Source of the DNA: Mesaphorura yosii | Lineage: Eukaryota > Arthropoda > Collembola > Poduromorpha > Tullbergiidae | Assembly (NCBI GenBank): GCA_009869945.1 | Contig: WIXG01000236.1 | Coordinates: forward strand, 60,302-124,301 | Reading direction: 5' to 3' | Length of the DNA stretch: 64,000 nucleotides | Shown here: piece by piece, positions 49,501-59,483 of the stretch | Layout of the letters: each line of letters opens with the position of its first letter | Numbering within the stretch: position 1 is the first letter of the stretch | The notes under the pieces: model-generated | Told to the model about the DNA's origin: nothing | The model's database searches: none | The model's input: only the letters and a program-made list of their open reading frames with translations | Program-made: the position numbers and the translations under genes

Positions 49501-51289
49501 CATATTTCACATTCCGCGATTCTCGAAGGCTTGACTTGAATTGCTCATGTTTTCTCGATTTACAATTTGCGATGCTTGTCGAATCCCACACACGACACTT
49601 GTCATGTTGTCAATTGTCAATACAAAGTCGTACAATGACAAATGACTACGACGAGTCTTGCAAATTGTGCCATTGCACATCGCATGTGAGTGAATCAACA
49701 ATGGCAAATCAATGACAAGGCAAGACGAGACGAGAACGAATGCGATTGGGACTGCAACGCGTTAATGCATTGTTAATTTGTGATAAGCGGCTGCTAATTA
49801 CTTTGGCTTTGAGGAGAAGGCGAAAGTAGGCAGAAGAAAGAAATTGAGCCTATTTAGCTATTAATAGAAGGACAATTAGCAATCAGCAATTAGTGATTTA
49901 GTAATTTAGCCATATTTAATGTTTGACATGCTAATTACTGCATTCACGGCCAAAATGGCTTGCCGATTTTGTTCTCATTGAACGAAAATAGTAAATAGGA
50001 GAAAATTCAAGCGTGTTACTCCGTGTAAAGGACCACCAGCCGCGAAATTTAATTAATTCTTTTACAGCGTCAATAAGATTGCATCTTTTAATGTGTTCAT
50101 TATCGGAAAAGTGTATCAGAGATGTAAATCACTCGGAATTCTTCCTGATGCTTGATTCTAAGATCCGTGTGCTAGATGCGAGGTAAAGAATTATTAGACG
50201 GTGGCCGTGGACGTCGTGCTGAGTTGTTTATGATCACAGACGAGACGCTTAATTTACATGCCAGCCCATCATCTTCTTAAATAGTTTCTACTTGGACGAA
50301 TTTTACGATTTTACAGTTAGTACCTTTCTCTGTCTCTCGCCTGAGCAGAGCAGAGCAGAAGAGCATCTGCAATTTACATCAGCAATCTGCATGAGCGAAG
50401 AATATGATCTGGTTTACTTTTAATTGGGCAGTTAGTCGAGCAAAACAAAGAGCTGCTAGCAGTCGGCCCCTCGCGTCGTGAAAGGCGAAATACGATTTGG
50501 ACGCAGCGACTCACTGACCGTTGAAGTGATGTACAACATAAATCAAACGTTAATCATTGCACACGGCTCAACACGAATCAGAATCGAACTGAATCAAAAG
50601 ACGAATTCATTCATTTAGCACTTTTATGCGTTGCGCTGTGCCGCGGCTTTGCTTTGTCTCTTTGTGCGATTGGAATTGATTCACACGCGCCCTACTGATG
50701 ATTTATCGAGTCTTGTTCTCGAAGTCGAAGTCAAGTTCAGGCTTCCAAATATGGAGATATGATATAAAAACAAAGAATTGGATCACTTCTTGATGGCGAT
50801 GCACAAAAGCCGAGCGACCAGGACTTCAAGCTTCGAGTTTCAAGATTAATTTGAATGCATTTCCTTGTAATTTCACGCATCATTGGTTTGGAATTATTAT
50901 CTCAAGTTAATTTACCGTGGCTGAGTTGACAAAATTTTACGACCGCTTGCGATTAAAGCACGTGCCCTGCTAAGATAATTGTCAACTTTTCCCCTTTGTC
51001 AATTTGTCAAGGTGTGTTTTTATTGGACAACTGCTCTAGTTGCTTTATCAACAGGAATTATCTTGTGCTCTTGCTCCCATTGTCCTCAACAATCACAGCA
51101 CAACATCACATTTGCGGAGCAGATTTTAGGAATTTATGTCCCATTGTTTGCACAGTTTAAGTTTTGCAGATTGCGTTGCCGAATGTCGACTACAAGCAAC
51201 ATCAGCAGCAAGACCAAGACGTAGCAGTAGCTGATAAGGGAGAAGGCTTACTTACCTCTTTTTCGACTCCGAACTGTATCGCGATACAT
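25521..51289 (-). CDS. two-PDZ-domain scaffold protein, five coding exons over about 26 kb
   Basis: Reconstructed exons are 51256-51289, 40139-40801, 31309-33589, 26402-27330 and 25521-25708, summing to 4095 bases (1364 aa). Every junction is GT-AG with matching phase, and no stop is introduced. PDZ1 (about residues 926-1040) is split between exons 3 and 4: [13 protein letters not shown] carboxylate loop, A-C-G-Y-V-L-K-E-I, then [18 protein letters not shown]2 (about 1241-1345) is split between exons 4 and 5: [20 protein letters not shown], then [19 protein letters not shown]. This pair resembles the PDZD2/IL-16 type. The rest is long, low-complexity Ser/Asn/Gly/His-rich sequence, with a block [20 protein letters not shown] at the start of exon 3. 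Exon 1 ([12 protein letters not shown]) is supported only by phase, a GTAAGT donor and an upstream in-frame stop, so it is the weakest part. It probably organises membrane or junctional partners by binding C-terminal tails. Confidence 0.8.
27331..31308 (-). other. intron 3 of the PDZ gene
   Basis: About 4.0 kb between the donor GTAAGAATG at 31308 and the acceptor TGTTTTCAG at 27331, interrupting PDZ1. It holds only short frames on both strands, without domains. I see no nested gene in it. Confidence 0.75.
33590..40138 (-). other. intron 2 of the PDZ gene, hosting the PEBP gene
   Basis: About 6.5 kb from the donor GTAAGTGGG at 40138 to the acceptor ATTTTTCAG at 33590, phase 1. The plus-strand PEBP gene at 37254-37826 lies inside. 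The remainder shows no supported coding sequence. Confidence 0.75.
37254..37826 (+). CDS. phosphatidylethanolamine-binding protein (PEBP/RKIP family), single exon
   Basis: 190 aa, cytosolic PEBP fold that binds phospholipid head groups or related ligands. Vertebrate members regulate Raf kinase, and many insect members have no known role. The ligand-pocket signature [10 protein letters not shown], then [10 protein letters not shown], lies at about residues 68-92. The second conserved block [20 protein letters not shown] is near residues 104-123. There the usual G-P-x-P-x-x-G-x-H-R-Y pattern is kept. The C-terminal helix region F[12 protein letters not shown] follows. Length is typical and there is no signal peptide. 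The ATG at 37254 is the first in frame. An AATAAA occurs at about 38168. The gene is intronless and nested antisense in intron 2 of the PDZ gene, which fits insertion by retroposition, although insect PEBPs often have few introns anyway. Confidence 0.93.
   Translation: MEENGIVPDAIDTVPPEQINVAFPHEHHGHHTVSVRMGDQIEPIKVILEPTVTWDASADILYTVTLFDLDAPSRETPTFRSTLHWLIVNVPGKYTRLGDVLCEYSGPKPPPEGGLHRYVVLVYAQSKKMDLAAENPIRMSSPDGQQRRKNFSIRDFAKSHGLGEPQAGMFFLAGFDDYSKAFWTKMRATT
41119..41145 (-). promoter_or_regulatory. candidate recursive splice site (ratchet point)
   Basis: The minus strand reads TACCTTTCTTTGATTACAG directly followed by GTAAGC, a 3' splice site abutting a 5' splice site with no exon between (junction 41127/41126). 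This arrangement is known for stepwise removal of large arthropod introns. It lies about 325 bases upstream of the exon at 40139-40801. It could also be one edge of a small unrecognised exon. Confidence 0.35.
41542..41564. repeat. perfect 11-bp inverted repeat (hairpin)
   Basis: AGGGCCCTGCC, one A, then GGCAGGGCCCT: a perfect GC-rich palindrome with a one-base centre, inside an otherwise AT-rich intron. No poly-T or other context identifies a role. Confidence 0.7.
43189..44312 (+). pseudogene. chemoreceptor-like 7TM gene, probably decayed, nested in the PDZ intron
   Basis: Related to the receptor array at 18-24.6 kb but divergent. ATG at 43189 ([12 protein letters not shown]) is followed by an in-frame TAG at 43225. 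The same frame then runs through several membrane segments ([27 protein letters not shown]) to 43689. Three further segments are in other frames: [13 protein letters not shown], then [20 protein letters not shown], then [13 protein letters not shown] ending L-L-L-I-N-F at 44312. Short phase-compatible GT-AG introns could join them: a 46-bp one near 43632-43680, a 71-bp one near 43812-43882, and one ending at the strong acceptor TTTTTTACTTTTCAG near 44074. The early stop is the main evidence for decay. If the true first exon lies upstream, it could be functional. Confidence 0.5.
48107..48128. repeat. (CGTAA)n microsatellite
   Basis: Four and a half copies of ACGTA/CGTAA. This short simple repeat has the same period as the arthropod telomeric repeat TTAGG but a different sequence. 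Confidence 0.6.
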
Positions 51290-54067
51290 GATTACTTATT
51301 GCAGGTTGCAGCGTAGATTTCTGTGTCTTAATGTCTCTCGTCTTTGATTTTGAACCTCGGACGATGGCAGCAAAGGCGACGGTAACGGCACGGCGAGCGG
51401 CGAGGGCTTTTATTGGGTTAAACAGTGCATAAAATTACTGTAATCTGGGCTTTGGTTCGGGACGTGACTGAATACCGAATGCTGGCTTGCATAAACATGG
51501 CCACGACGGCTCGGCAAATCGGCTTATGCAAGAATTCCGCCTTGCTCTGATCTGCCTGATCTTTCAGCAACGCAAATCAACTTAAGCATTTAAGTAACGC
51601 TGTAAATTGTCTTATTTCTTGCCCTGTCCTGTACTGCTACGTTTTAGTAGTCCTGTTTTACGATCGCTCACAGTTCACAACGCACTTGCACTGATTGGTG
51701 CTGAATTGAAGCCAAGTCAAGCCAAACTCACTGGGTCAAGTTTTACACTTGTTCTTGTAAGTTCATGGACGAACAAGACAACGTCAATCACGGATCACGT
51801 ATCTCATTACATGCAGCGTTGCTGTCTTCTATTGCTCAGTGAACCAAATCTTGAATTGTCACTTTGTTCTTCTATGCTCTGCAATGTTCTGATATGTTCG
51901 GTCACTGTCACCGTCGCGTCACCACGAAACAATGCACTTCGCTTCAAATAAGTAGTGTCAATACAATGTGCGGAAGACGAGTGAGGAGCGGACAGCGGAA
52001 TTCGCGAGCTGCACGGCAAAAAATGCGTTATGCGTTGACTTCATGCGTAAATCTAAATTCTCAAGACGACTGTTGCGAGTTACGACGAGTGTTTCCCATT
52101 GTTGACGACTGATTGCGGACGGCGATGGCGATGCGATTGTTGAATGAACCGCACGACGATGAGGACGATAAACTGGTGTGCCGAAGCACAACGTTGCCGT
52201 CGTTGTTACATGTGAAACTTATTCCATACGTCGAGCCGTATGTTAATGTGAATATGTGTAAAATATCCCATTGTATTGCTGTTTACATTATAATATTAAT
52301 ATTACTATTACGTAGTTTCGCATTGTTGCGTTTCTGTTGCTGTTGCACGGTTCGTATTCGTAATTTACAGTTCACTACACATGTCCTGTCTCAACTCAAC
52401 CTCAGCCAGGCTCTCAGCGACATGCGCTTCTTTCTTTCACTTTTGGCACTCGGCCATTGCCTCCACCACAAAAGTCAACAATCACAGACACAAACTCCTC
52501 TCAACAACGGTGAGGCACAAGCACAGGCAATGGCAATTAACAGCAATAAAACTTATCGCTCATTATAGCAATAAATAAAAATAAAATTTCCATTTGAGAA
52601 TTGAAATCGCAGGCGCATTTTGCAATTTTGCAATTGAAATTTTTGGCTAAATTACAAATTCGCACCTGCTTGGCCGCCCTTGGCGGGCCGTAGAATTCGA
52701 AGTCTTACAAAATTGGCGAACTCGCAAAGTCTGTTCGCGAAATTTCCCTCAGTTTTCGGAGCTCCAGGCCACAATCAAAATGCTTCACTGACTGACTGAC
52801 TCTTGACTCGGTCGCTCACGCGGCGCGTAGCGTACGATTTTTGTCTGCAATTAACTTTAGATGTAGAAAACTTGTTTCGAAAATGCAGTGGACTTTTATT
52901 GCTTTGCTGATCTGCTGAACGACGAGTCGCTCGTGTCTTGTTCACTTGTTTTCTTGCCTTGGAAGATGAGGATGAGAGATGGACAGTGCGATTCTCATCT
53001 ACCGACTATCGACTTGACTTGGCACGGTACGGCACGGCACATCAGCTTATGACTTCATCACAGCGGCTGAGGCACAGAGCAACAAGTTTCTCGTTCGTTT
53101 TTTGCACTGGGCATTTAATATGCTAATTATGCAGGTTTTCCTTGCAAAAATCAAAAATTCATGAACGCACAATTACGAATGACGAATGCATGCTCACGAG
53201 TTGGTAATAACAGGTTGGAGTTACGGATGGACAGCGAATATTTTTCACTGCACGTCATTATCATCTGCTATTTCACTTTGTACTTTTGCAGGAACCGATG
53301 CACTGCACTGCACTGCACAGCACGAAATTAAATTCCAATTTGCAAACCACCTGGCCGCTTGTGAATTCCAACTGCGAATCTGTGAACAACGTTCTCGAGC
53401 GTGTAAACAGTGTGCGAACGGGCTCGCGTGCAATTAAACGTGCGGCAGTTAATTAATAATTAATATAAATGTAAATGAGTCGAGTCGAAGCAATTGTGAG
53501 TTTATGCGTAGTTGCAATTGCAATCGCTGTGAATTGCTTTCCGCTCGTGCCTGAACTGAATGAGCCGAAGAGAGTCGGTCTGCCCGCCGCGTCTTGGTCC
53601 GTCGTCGTCGTCTCATTGTTGAGAGACTGCGCAGCGTATGAGTCAGCTCAATGGGCCGCAGGTACGCAGATACGCGGTGCATTGTTCGTGAGTGATTTAT
53701 CATCGCAGCACAGCGCCAGCATCAGCGCACAGTCATTGCGAATTGTGGTTCAATGGGCTCTATTTTTCCGCTGGTCATGATTAAGACGAGACTAAGACGA
53801 TCTGTAGTGCAGTGCAATGTAGCGATCGCAAATAGCTAAAGCAATGATGTGTGAATCGCGAATGTGCGAATCGTCTGACCGTAGCGTATGTGTCAGAGCT
53901 GTAAGCTGGAGATTTTGCACTCGCCAGATGCAATCTGCAATTTGCACCCTTTTAAAGAAGTGGAAACGAGTCTTTGCCTTCAGGCGAGCTCCGTCACGAC
54001 GAACCTGCCAAGGACAGCGTGCTGCGTACGCACGAGAAGAAACGAAGAAAGTGCAAACGCAAGAGCA
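51290..54067. other. noncoding stretch upstream of the PDZ gene
   Basis: Would contain the promoter of the PDZ gene if exon 1 is right. Includes a TGCAC microsatellite at 53299-53318. Frames here are short and overlap on both strands. No gene recognised. Confidence 0.45.
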
Positions 54068-54073
54068 TTTTAT
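54068..54073 (-). terminator. poly(A) signal of the protease homologue gene
   Basis: AATAAA on the minus strand about 155 bases past the stop codon at 54227. Confidence 0.4.
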
Positions 54074-54226
54074 TAAGTAAACATTATTATTAAGCGTAAA
54101 GGTTAAAGAAAGCAAGAATGAATTTTCGCATATTCGCACATTTAAGAACGTAAACTTTTCTTCTGGATATGGCAAATGTGGAACTTTCATTTGTATGTGA
54201 AGTATCCGTATGAAAGATGAATCAAT

Positions 54227-55970
54227 TTATAAAAGCATGTCTTCGTTTTCTTTCTCGCCTTGATGATTATCTGCCACAGCATGAGCACCAATAGCAGCAT
54301 TTTTCTTGCGACGATTCCACAGCACAAACGCGACAGCGCCAGCAATGTTGACGAGCACCGAGAGAGCCAGCAAGATGATAACTACAAATAAAATGAAAAT
54401 GGAATGCGTTAAAATATATTCCTCGAAAGCCTATGCCAGAAGAAAATATAAACTGAAGTGCCACTGATGCTGCTGACCTGTAACGAGTGCCCAATTTGAG
54501 GGGTCTGCAATTTCAACCGAATGGTGAGCATCGCTTTGTGTTGATTCCTTCTTCAAACGTAATTTTTCTTTATCGACTTGTTGAGCTCCAAATTCTAACT
54601 GATTCCATTCTGACTCGCACTGTCCTACATTTCCATGCTCGAGATCGTGGCAATCAATTTCGTCTGTGCCATTTCCGCAATCGTCCTGACCGTTACATAT
54701 GAGACTATCATGAATACATTCGGTCTTGGTGCATTCGAACTGATCTGTTCGCATCTACGAAGGTAAAATTTGTAACGATTCATAGTATAGCTCATTGAAA
54801 CACAAGAGCTCACAAATGGAACTGTCTTAAACTGGATACTAGAACTAGAAAGACTTACCGGTCTCGGTGATTCTTAATAATGGAAACGATCCAATTTGTG
54901 GCGACCGGGACACGGGCGAAGCCTTGAGGAATGCGCAACAGACAACCACCTCCTACAATCTCGTGAAAACAGAAGGAAGCGGTACCGCAGAGGCAAGGTT
55001 CGTTATCCAAAACGCACACGAGTGGACTGCCAGCATCTCCTTCAATTTGACAAAACAGTTTCTCAAACGCTGTAGTAGCAAGCAAGATAGTGTCAGAAGC
55101 ACGTCTGGCTTACCTGCGTGAACTCCAGAGTCGAACCCCAAACTGCCTGCGCACAAAATAGCAAGGGCGCTAAAGTTTCCTTCACCATAAACTTTGGCAC
55201 ACTCCGTCGGATCTCGCAGCGTGAATTCGGCAGTCCTCAGCACTCTGTGGTCAGGAGTTGTTGGTTGTGGCGGCGGCTTTCCCCAGCCCATTGTTGTTAC
55301 AGGCATTGCTGTAATTATAATTCAGGCAATTATACAATTGGAGAAGGATTTAAAAGAGAAGAGAATTGGGAATGAATGGACCAATTTACCTCCAAGGGCC
55401 AGTTCATACTTCGGCAGCTTGATGGGTTTAACGAATTTTGAGAATTTCAAAGGCGACGACAGGACGAGTAGTGCCATGTCGTAATGGTACACTGCCGTGG
55501 CTGGAGATATCTGATATTGATTGTATCTTGGGTGTCTGATGATCTGAGTGACATTCCTTCTTTGCGATTGTGGTGCACAAGTAGGACTTGCAGTCGTAGT
55601 CGGATTCCATTGGAATTCTCCGGCCAAGATCTCAACTGAAATGGGTTTCGCCTTAAGGACGCAATGGGCGGCGGTCAAGACCAAGTTTGAGCTCACGATT
55701 GCTGCTCCACATGTGTCGTTTGGTGAGTCCGAATTCAAGACCTGAGCCATGTATGGAATCTGACCTGGGCGTGTTTCATTTCCTACAAAATTAAGAAAAG
55801 TTGCTTCGCAATAGTTTTGGACCTGGCTGGCAATGGATTAGAGAATTTATACTTCCTCAGTCAACTCAACAAATCAACTTACCCGCGGTAATCGCTTTGC
55901 ACCCATTGATGCTCAAGAGCAGGAGTTCAAGGCCGAGTGCAGCAAAACACCAGTGCAGTGGCAGAGCCAT
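54227..55970 (-). pseudogene. membrane-anchored serine protease homologue with LDLa domain, one-base frameshift
   Basis: Exons 55883-55970, 55390-55782, 55114-55308, 54859-55069, 54478-54754 and 54227-54381, all GT-AG with matching phases. The protein has a signal peptide (MALPLHWCFAALGLELLLLS), a trypsin fold with L-T-A-A-H-C and H-Y-D-M-A-L-L, but G-D-A-G-S-P instead of G-D-S-G-G-P. The catalytic Ser is therefore Ala, and the domain should be a non-proteolytic homologue. Next comes an LDLa domain ([26 protein letters not shown]), then a TM helix (V-I-I-L-L-A-L-S-V-L-V-N-I-A-G-A-V-A-F-V) and a short basic-then-acidic tail. Exon 5 enters in the right phase through R-C-E-Q, supplying the first LDLa Cys, but one base is missing near 54745. 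The rest of the LDLa domain is in the next frame. All other parts look healthy, so this may be a sequencing error or a very recent mutation. Confidence 0.7.
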
Positions 55971-55989
55971 TTCCAACAATTATTGTTGT

Positions 55990-58115
55990 ATTCACTTAAG
56001 GTAATTGTCAATTCAGTTTCGCAGCGGTGCACTTTTAATTGTAGAAATTAATTCAGTGTGTATGCTGGTGGCTGAATACTAAAAATGCGCTGATTTGCGG
56101 CTGAGTCTGAACGAACAAATGAATAGGGAATATCCAATCTAAAACTAAAACAATGTCGAAAATCGTACTTCCTTTGTCTCAAGTCTACTTCACGCACGCA
56201 CTTGATTCCACAAATGAGGTCACATCTTCCAAGAGAAACAGAAGCAAAGGTGACTACGCGACAACGACTCGACTGCAGATTCAGCGATTTTTGTTTGTTT
56301 CATAATTTATCGTATCTCGTTACAAAAGCCAACCGAGTGAGCCGTGAAAAGACAAAAAACTGCATTGCAATGTAAACAAGCTCCTGCTCAAATTCAGGCT
56401 GAGATCGAGAGTCGATATTGGAGCCGATCTGTTAGAATATTGTTTCCGTTTTCACCATAATCTTTCATTCATTAAGCGTAATTTCAGCGTCATAAAAATT
56501 GTAAGCATCAATTGATTTTAGTACGGATACTAGCGAAACGAAAAGCTGATCTGATCTCAATGTCAAGTGCAAGAACAGAAATGATGCACAAATTTGCATT
56601 GAAACGCTCCGATAACAACACTGCAATTAAAAAGTGAATCTCAAGACTGCTCTCTGTCTTTTTCACCCAACTCAATTCTGTGCGTGCGCAAAGAATTGAC
56701 CACACGCCAGGCCAGGCAGAACCTCTCTTATCAAGAAGGCTGAGCTGAACCTGAGCCTGAGCCTTGAGCCTGAGTTTGAGTTGTACCGGGAAACTGCAAC
56801 TCACCCGCATTACTAAACTCCTGTCTCGCATCTCGCGTGTCTCAATTGTCGATTTGTGGCCTACGTCGTTAATCGTCTTGATTTTTATGAACAATTTGTT
56901 TTTATTCGAAGTTTTCGAAGACGGTGTCGCTCACGGTGCTTGTTAGCTGACAGTTGAAAAAACAGTCATTGTCATATTTTGACGGCGACAGAATATTGGA
57001 CCCACACGAAGTCTCCAGGTAGGAAATTAATAATCATATGGCCAAAGATGCCAAAGAATTAATTACTCTGTGTTCTGATTAATTTCATTAATTCGATCAT
57101 TTTCCCTTTTATCTCATAGGATTCGCGCCGACGACGGCTAGTCTCCATCACATGGTCTTAGGCTGTGATCGGGCTTTTACCCTTGGCATTGTGGAAGGAG
57201 ACTCTCAAATCAGACCATAGCACAGGCTTAGTACGTTCAATGATTTAATTTGGCTCCATGAATAAAAGCCGTCCGAATTCTACCTGAAGTTTCCACGTCA
57301 CAAGCACGTGCGGGTGTAGGCGCAAAAGTACTCTTCTAGTAGTAAACTTGTAATAAACGAACAGAGACAGTGACCAGGAGACGTGAAGTCACCAGAAAGA
57401 TGGCGAAGACTGTAAAAGAATTGGCAAATGTAAAGACAAGCCGAAGTCTAAACAAGTTAACTGACAGTTTTGCGCGAAATTGCTCAAAAATTGACCCGAA
57501 ATAGCTTTAGAAGACGGCTGGAGGAACTCAAATTCATGAATGAGGTCGTGATCTTGAGCGTACGAGATTTTGGATCATCGTGTTCATCGGACTTGCGAAC
57601 TTTGATGAAAAAAAAATCGCTCGCTTTCGCTTCACATTATTTCTATTATGAAATGTACGCGTTTTTGCCCGTGCGCACGAATGCAGAATGTCGATATTCG
57701 TCGTTTCCAGCTCATTCAGACGCTTTGGTGCAGCGAATTAATCATATCAAAATGAGGTCACAACTTCCAAGAACCACATTGGCAAATTAACACCAGAACT
57801 ATGCTGATCGAAACGACTTTTGTTGAGGTTTGTGATTTATTCTGCCTTATCGCAGATGTCAAAGGGACAAGAGTCACGTCAAACGACAAAGCAAATAAGC
57901 AAAGTAAACACTAAAATCGCCTTCCACTTTCGCACTTCTACCACATGGTGAATTCGTACTTTTCATTTTCTACTCTTCTTCGTGTTTTGAAATCTTGAAG
58001 TCGAGTTTAGCTCATCTAAATTGATTCTATTCACAAAAGTGACGTTTTAATGTAGACTAGTAACGAGTGTGATTAAATAAACAAGTTTAGAGACCACAGT
58101 GAGTCACTTCCGGCT
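55990..58115. other. noncoding stretch
   Basis: Intergenic between the protease homologue and the PPxY membrane protein. A 22-base near-match (ATGAGGTCACA-CTTCCAAGA) occurs at about 56214 and 57752. No supported gene. Confidence 0.4.
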
Positions 58116-58120
58116 GGGAA

Positions 58121-58674
58121 CTACACTTTAACTACATAAGGGTGGTTAAATCGGGTACTGGCATTAAATTCGGCACAAATGTACGCAGGACAGGGCTGGT
58201 CATTGTCATCATCATCGTGTCCTTGACCCGAGGTTGCAGATTCGTAGCTTGGTGGGCGGTCATCCCGTACATGCGCAACACGTGGTGGAGCACTGTGACC
58301 TTTTCTGAATATGAACCAGGCGTGAATGAGACAGGCCAACGCGATCAAACAGCAAAATCCAAGCAATGCGGTGGCTGCCAGCTCACGACCGACTGTGCTT
58401 ATCACTCCAGTGTCAGAATCGTACGGATGATCTGAAAAATGCCCAAATGTGCAAATAAGTGATTTATTTCTTCAATTAGCTTCAACTCAATCAGATGGCA
58501 TTACTGAAGTACTTGAATTAAGAATTCAACACCTGCACTCGTCGATGGCGTTGTAGCTACGGCTGTATGAAAGTCGGACAGGACCAATCCGAACGTCAGC
58601 ATAGATTCAGAAACAAGAACGATGACTATCGTTAGCTGAATCCGTGTTTTCTCTTGAAAAGTGGATCGCAACAT
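58121..58674 (-). CDS. small single-pass membrane protein with PPxY motif, two exons
   Basis: Exon 1 is 58533-58674 and exon 2 is 58121-58431. The 98-bp intron has GTGTTG and TTTTTCAG ends and joins in phase 1, giving 150 aa. The N-terminus is a signal-like hydrophobic stretch (I-Q-L-T-I-V-I-V-L-V), followed by a short Thr/Ser-rich ectodomain and then a TM helix (ELAATALLGFCCLIALACLI). The cytoplasmic tail of about 70 residues carries R-P-P-S-Y-E-S, a PPxY motif that binds WW domains of Nedd4-type ubiquitin ligases, and an acidic D-D-D-D-N-D run. Small TM proteins with PPxY tails (Commissureless, Shisa, Ndfip types) often act as trafficking adaptors, but I see no sequence match to any of them beyond the motif. 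The GTGTTG donor is only fair. The gene sits between protease genes on the same strand. Confidence 0.6.
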
Positions 58675-58686
58675 TGCGCAAGAAAG

Positions 58687-58691
58687 ACTGA
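58687..58691 (-). promoter_or_regulatory. candidate initiator (TCAGT) of the PPxY protein gene
   Basis: The minus strand reads AATCAGTCTTTC about 16 bases upstream of the ATG at 58674. It fits the arthropod initiator, but no TATA box is clear at -31. Confidence 0.3.
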
Positions 58692-59483
58692 TTTCAAGGT
58701 GAAATATGCTGCAAATGCTCAGTGTTTAATTTCGGAGTACTTTGCTTTAGAATTATTCAAGAAGAACTGATCTCCTGGTCCAGAAATCGGCTCGAATAAA
58801 TAAATCATCGGTCGGTTAGTCTTCAAGCCAGTGTTGTGGTCTTCTCACGATAAGCAGCAACTGGAGTTTTGAGTGCGAACGTTTTTGATTTGAGGAAGAG
58901 CAATTTCTTCGTAAATCGTAAATCTTGAAAGACGTGCTTCTTAATTCTCAGAGGTGGATGTTGAGTACAGAAATACAGTGCGTCATCGTCATCTCGACTC
59001 TCGAGCCAGAAAACGCTCACAGTTCGTTGTGTGAACTTCTGACCTGCCGTCAAACTCAAGGCTGTGTAATGTCTATACTCGGGAATAAATATGACCTATG
59101 ACCGTTCTCGAGTCATTGTAAGAATTGCTACTCAAAGAAAATTCTGTTACTCTAACAGCCTAGTTTTAAGATAAAGCAATAAAACTTCACACTTTTACTC
59201 CAGTTCAGGTTTGAGCCGGGTCAGAGTCGCAATTTTTCCAAGAAATTGCATTTTATTTATAGGCGACTGATCTGATTTTGAGTCGACAGTCGATGAGATT
59301 AATCAGGCATCAAGGCGAAGGGTGGCATTCGTGCAAGGTGCACGGCAACTTTCGAATTTTAAGTTTAATCTTTATTTTCTCAATTTTGGTTTTCGGTATG
59401 CGGGTACGCCTTAGGTCAATCGACTTGTATCCAGAACCAAAATGCTGCGTGGCCAACATGGTTTATATAGGGCTACTAGTGCA

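Larger units (their letters stand above)
40802..51255 (-). other. intron 1 of the PDZ gene, hosting a chemoreceptor-like gene
   Basis: About 10.4 kb between the donor GTAAGTAAG at 51255 and the acceptor AATCTGCAG at 40802. Contains the plus-strand chemoreceptor-like locus (43189-44312), a possible recursive splice site at 41126/41127, and otherwise AT-rich DNA with many short TTGCAAT/CGAATT motifs. The boundaries depend on exon 1 being correctly linked. Other 5' exons could lie within. Confidence 0.55.

Noticed and set aside
54770-54840. 8-nt microexon between protease homologue exons 4 and 5
   Set aside because: It could fix the phase, but would lose the first LDLa Cys. A one-base deletion in exon 5 explains both phase and Cys spacing better.
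56205-57790. 22-base near-repeat (ATGAGGTCACA-CTTCCAAGA) seen twice
   Set aside because: Too short, and only two copies seen. Not enough to call a mobile element.
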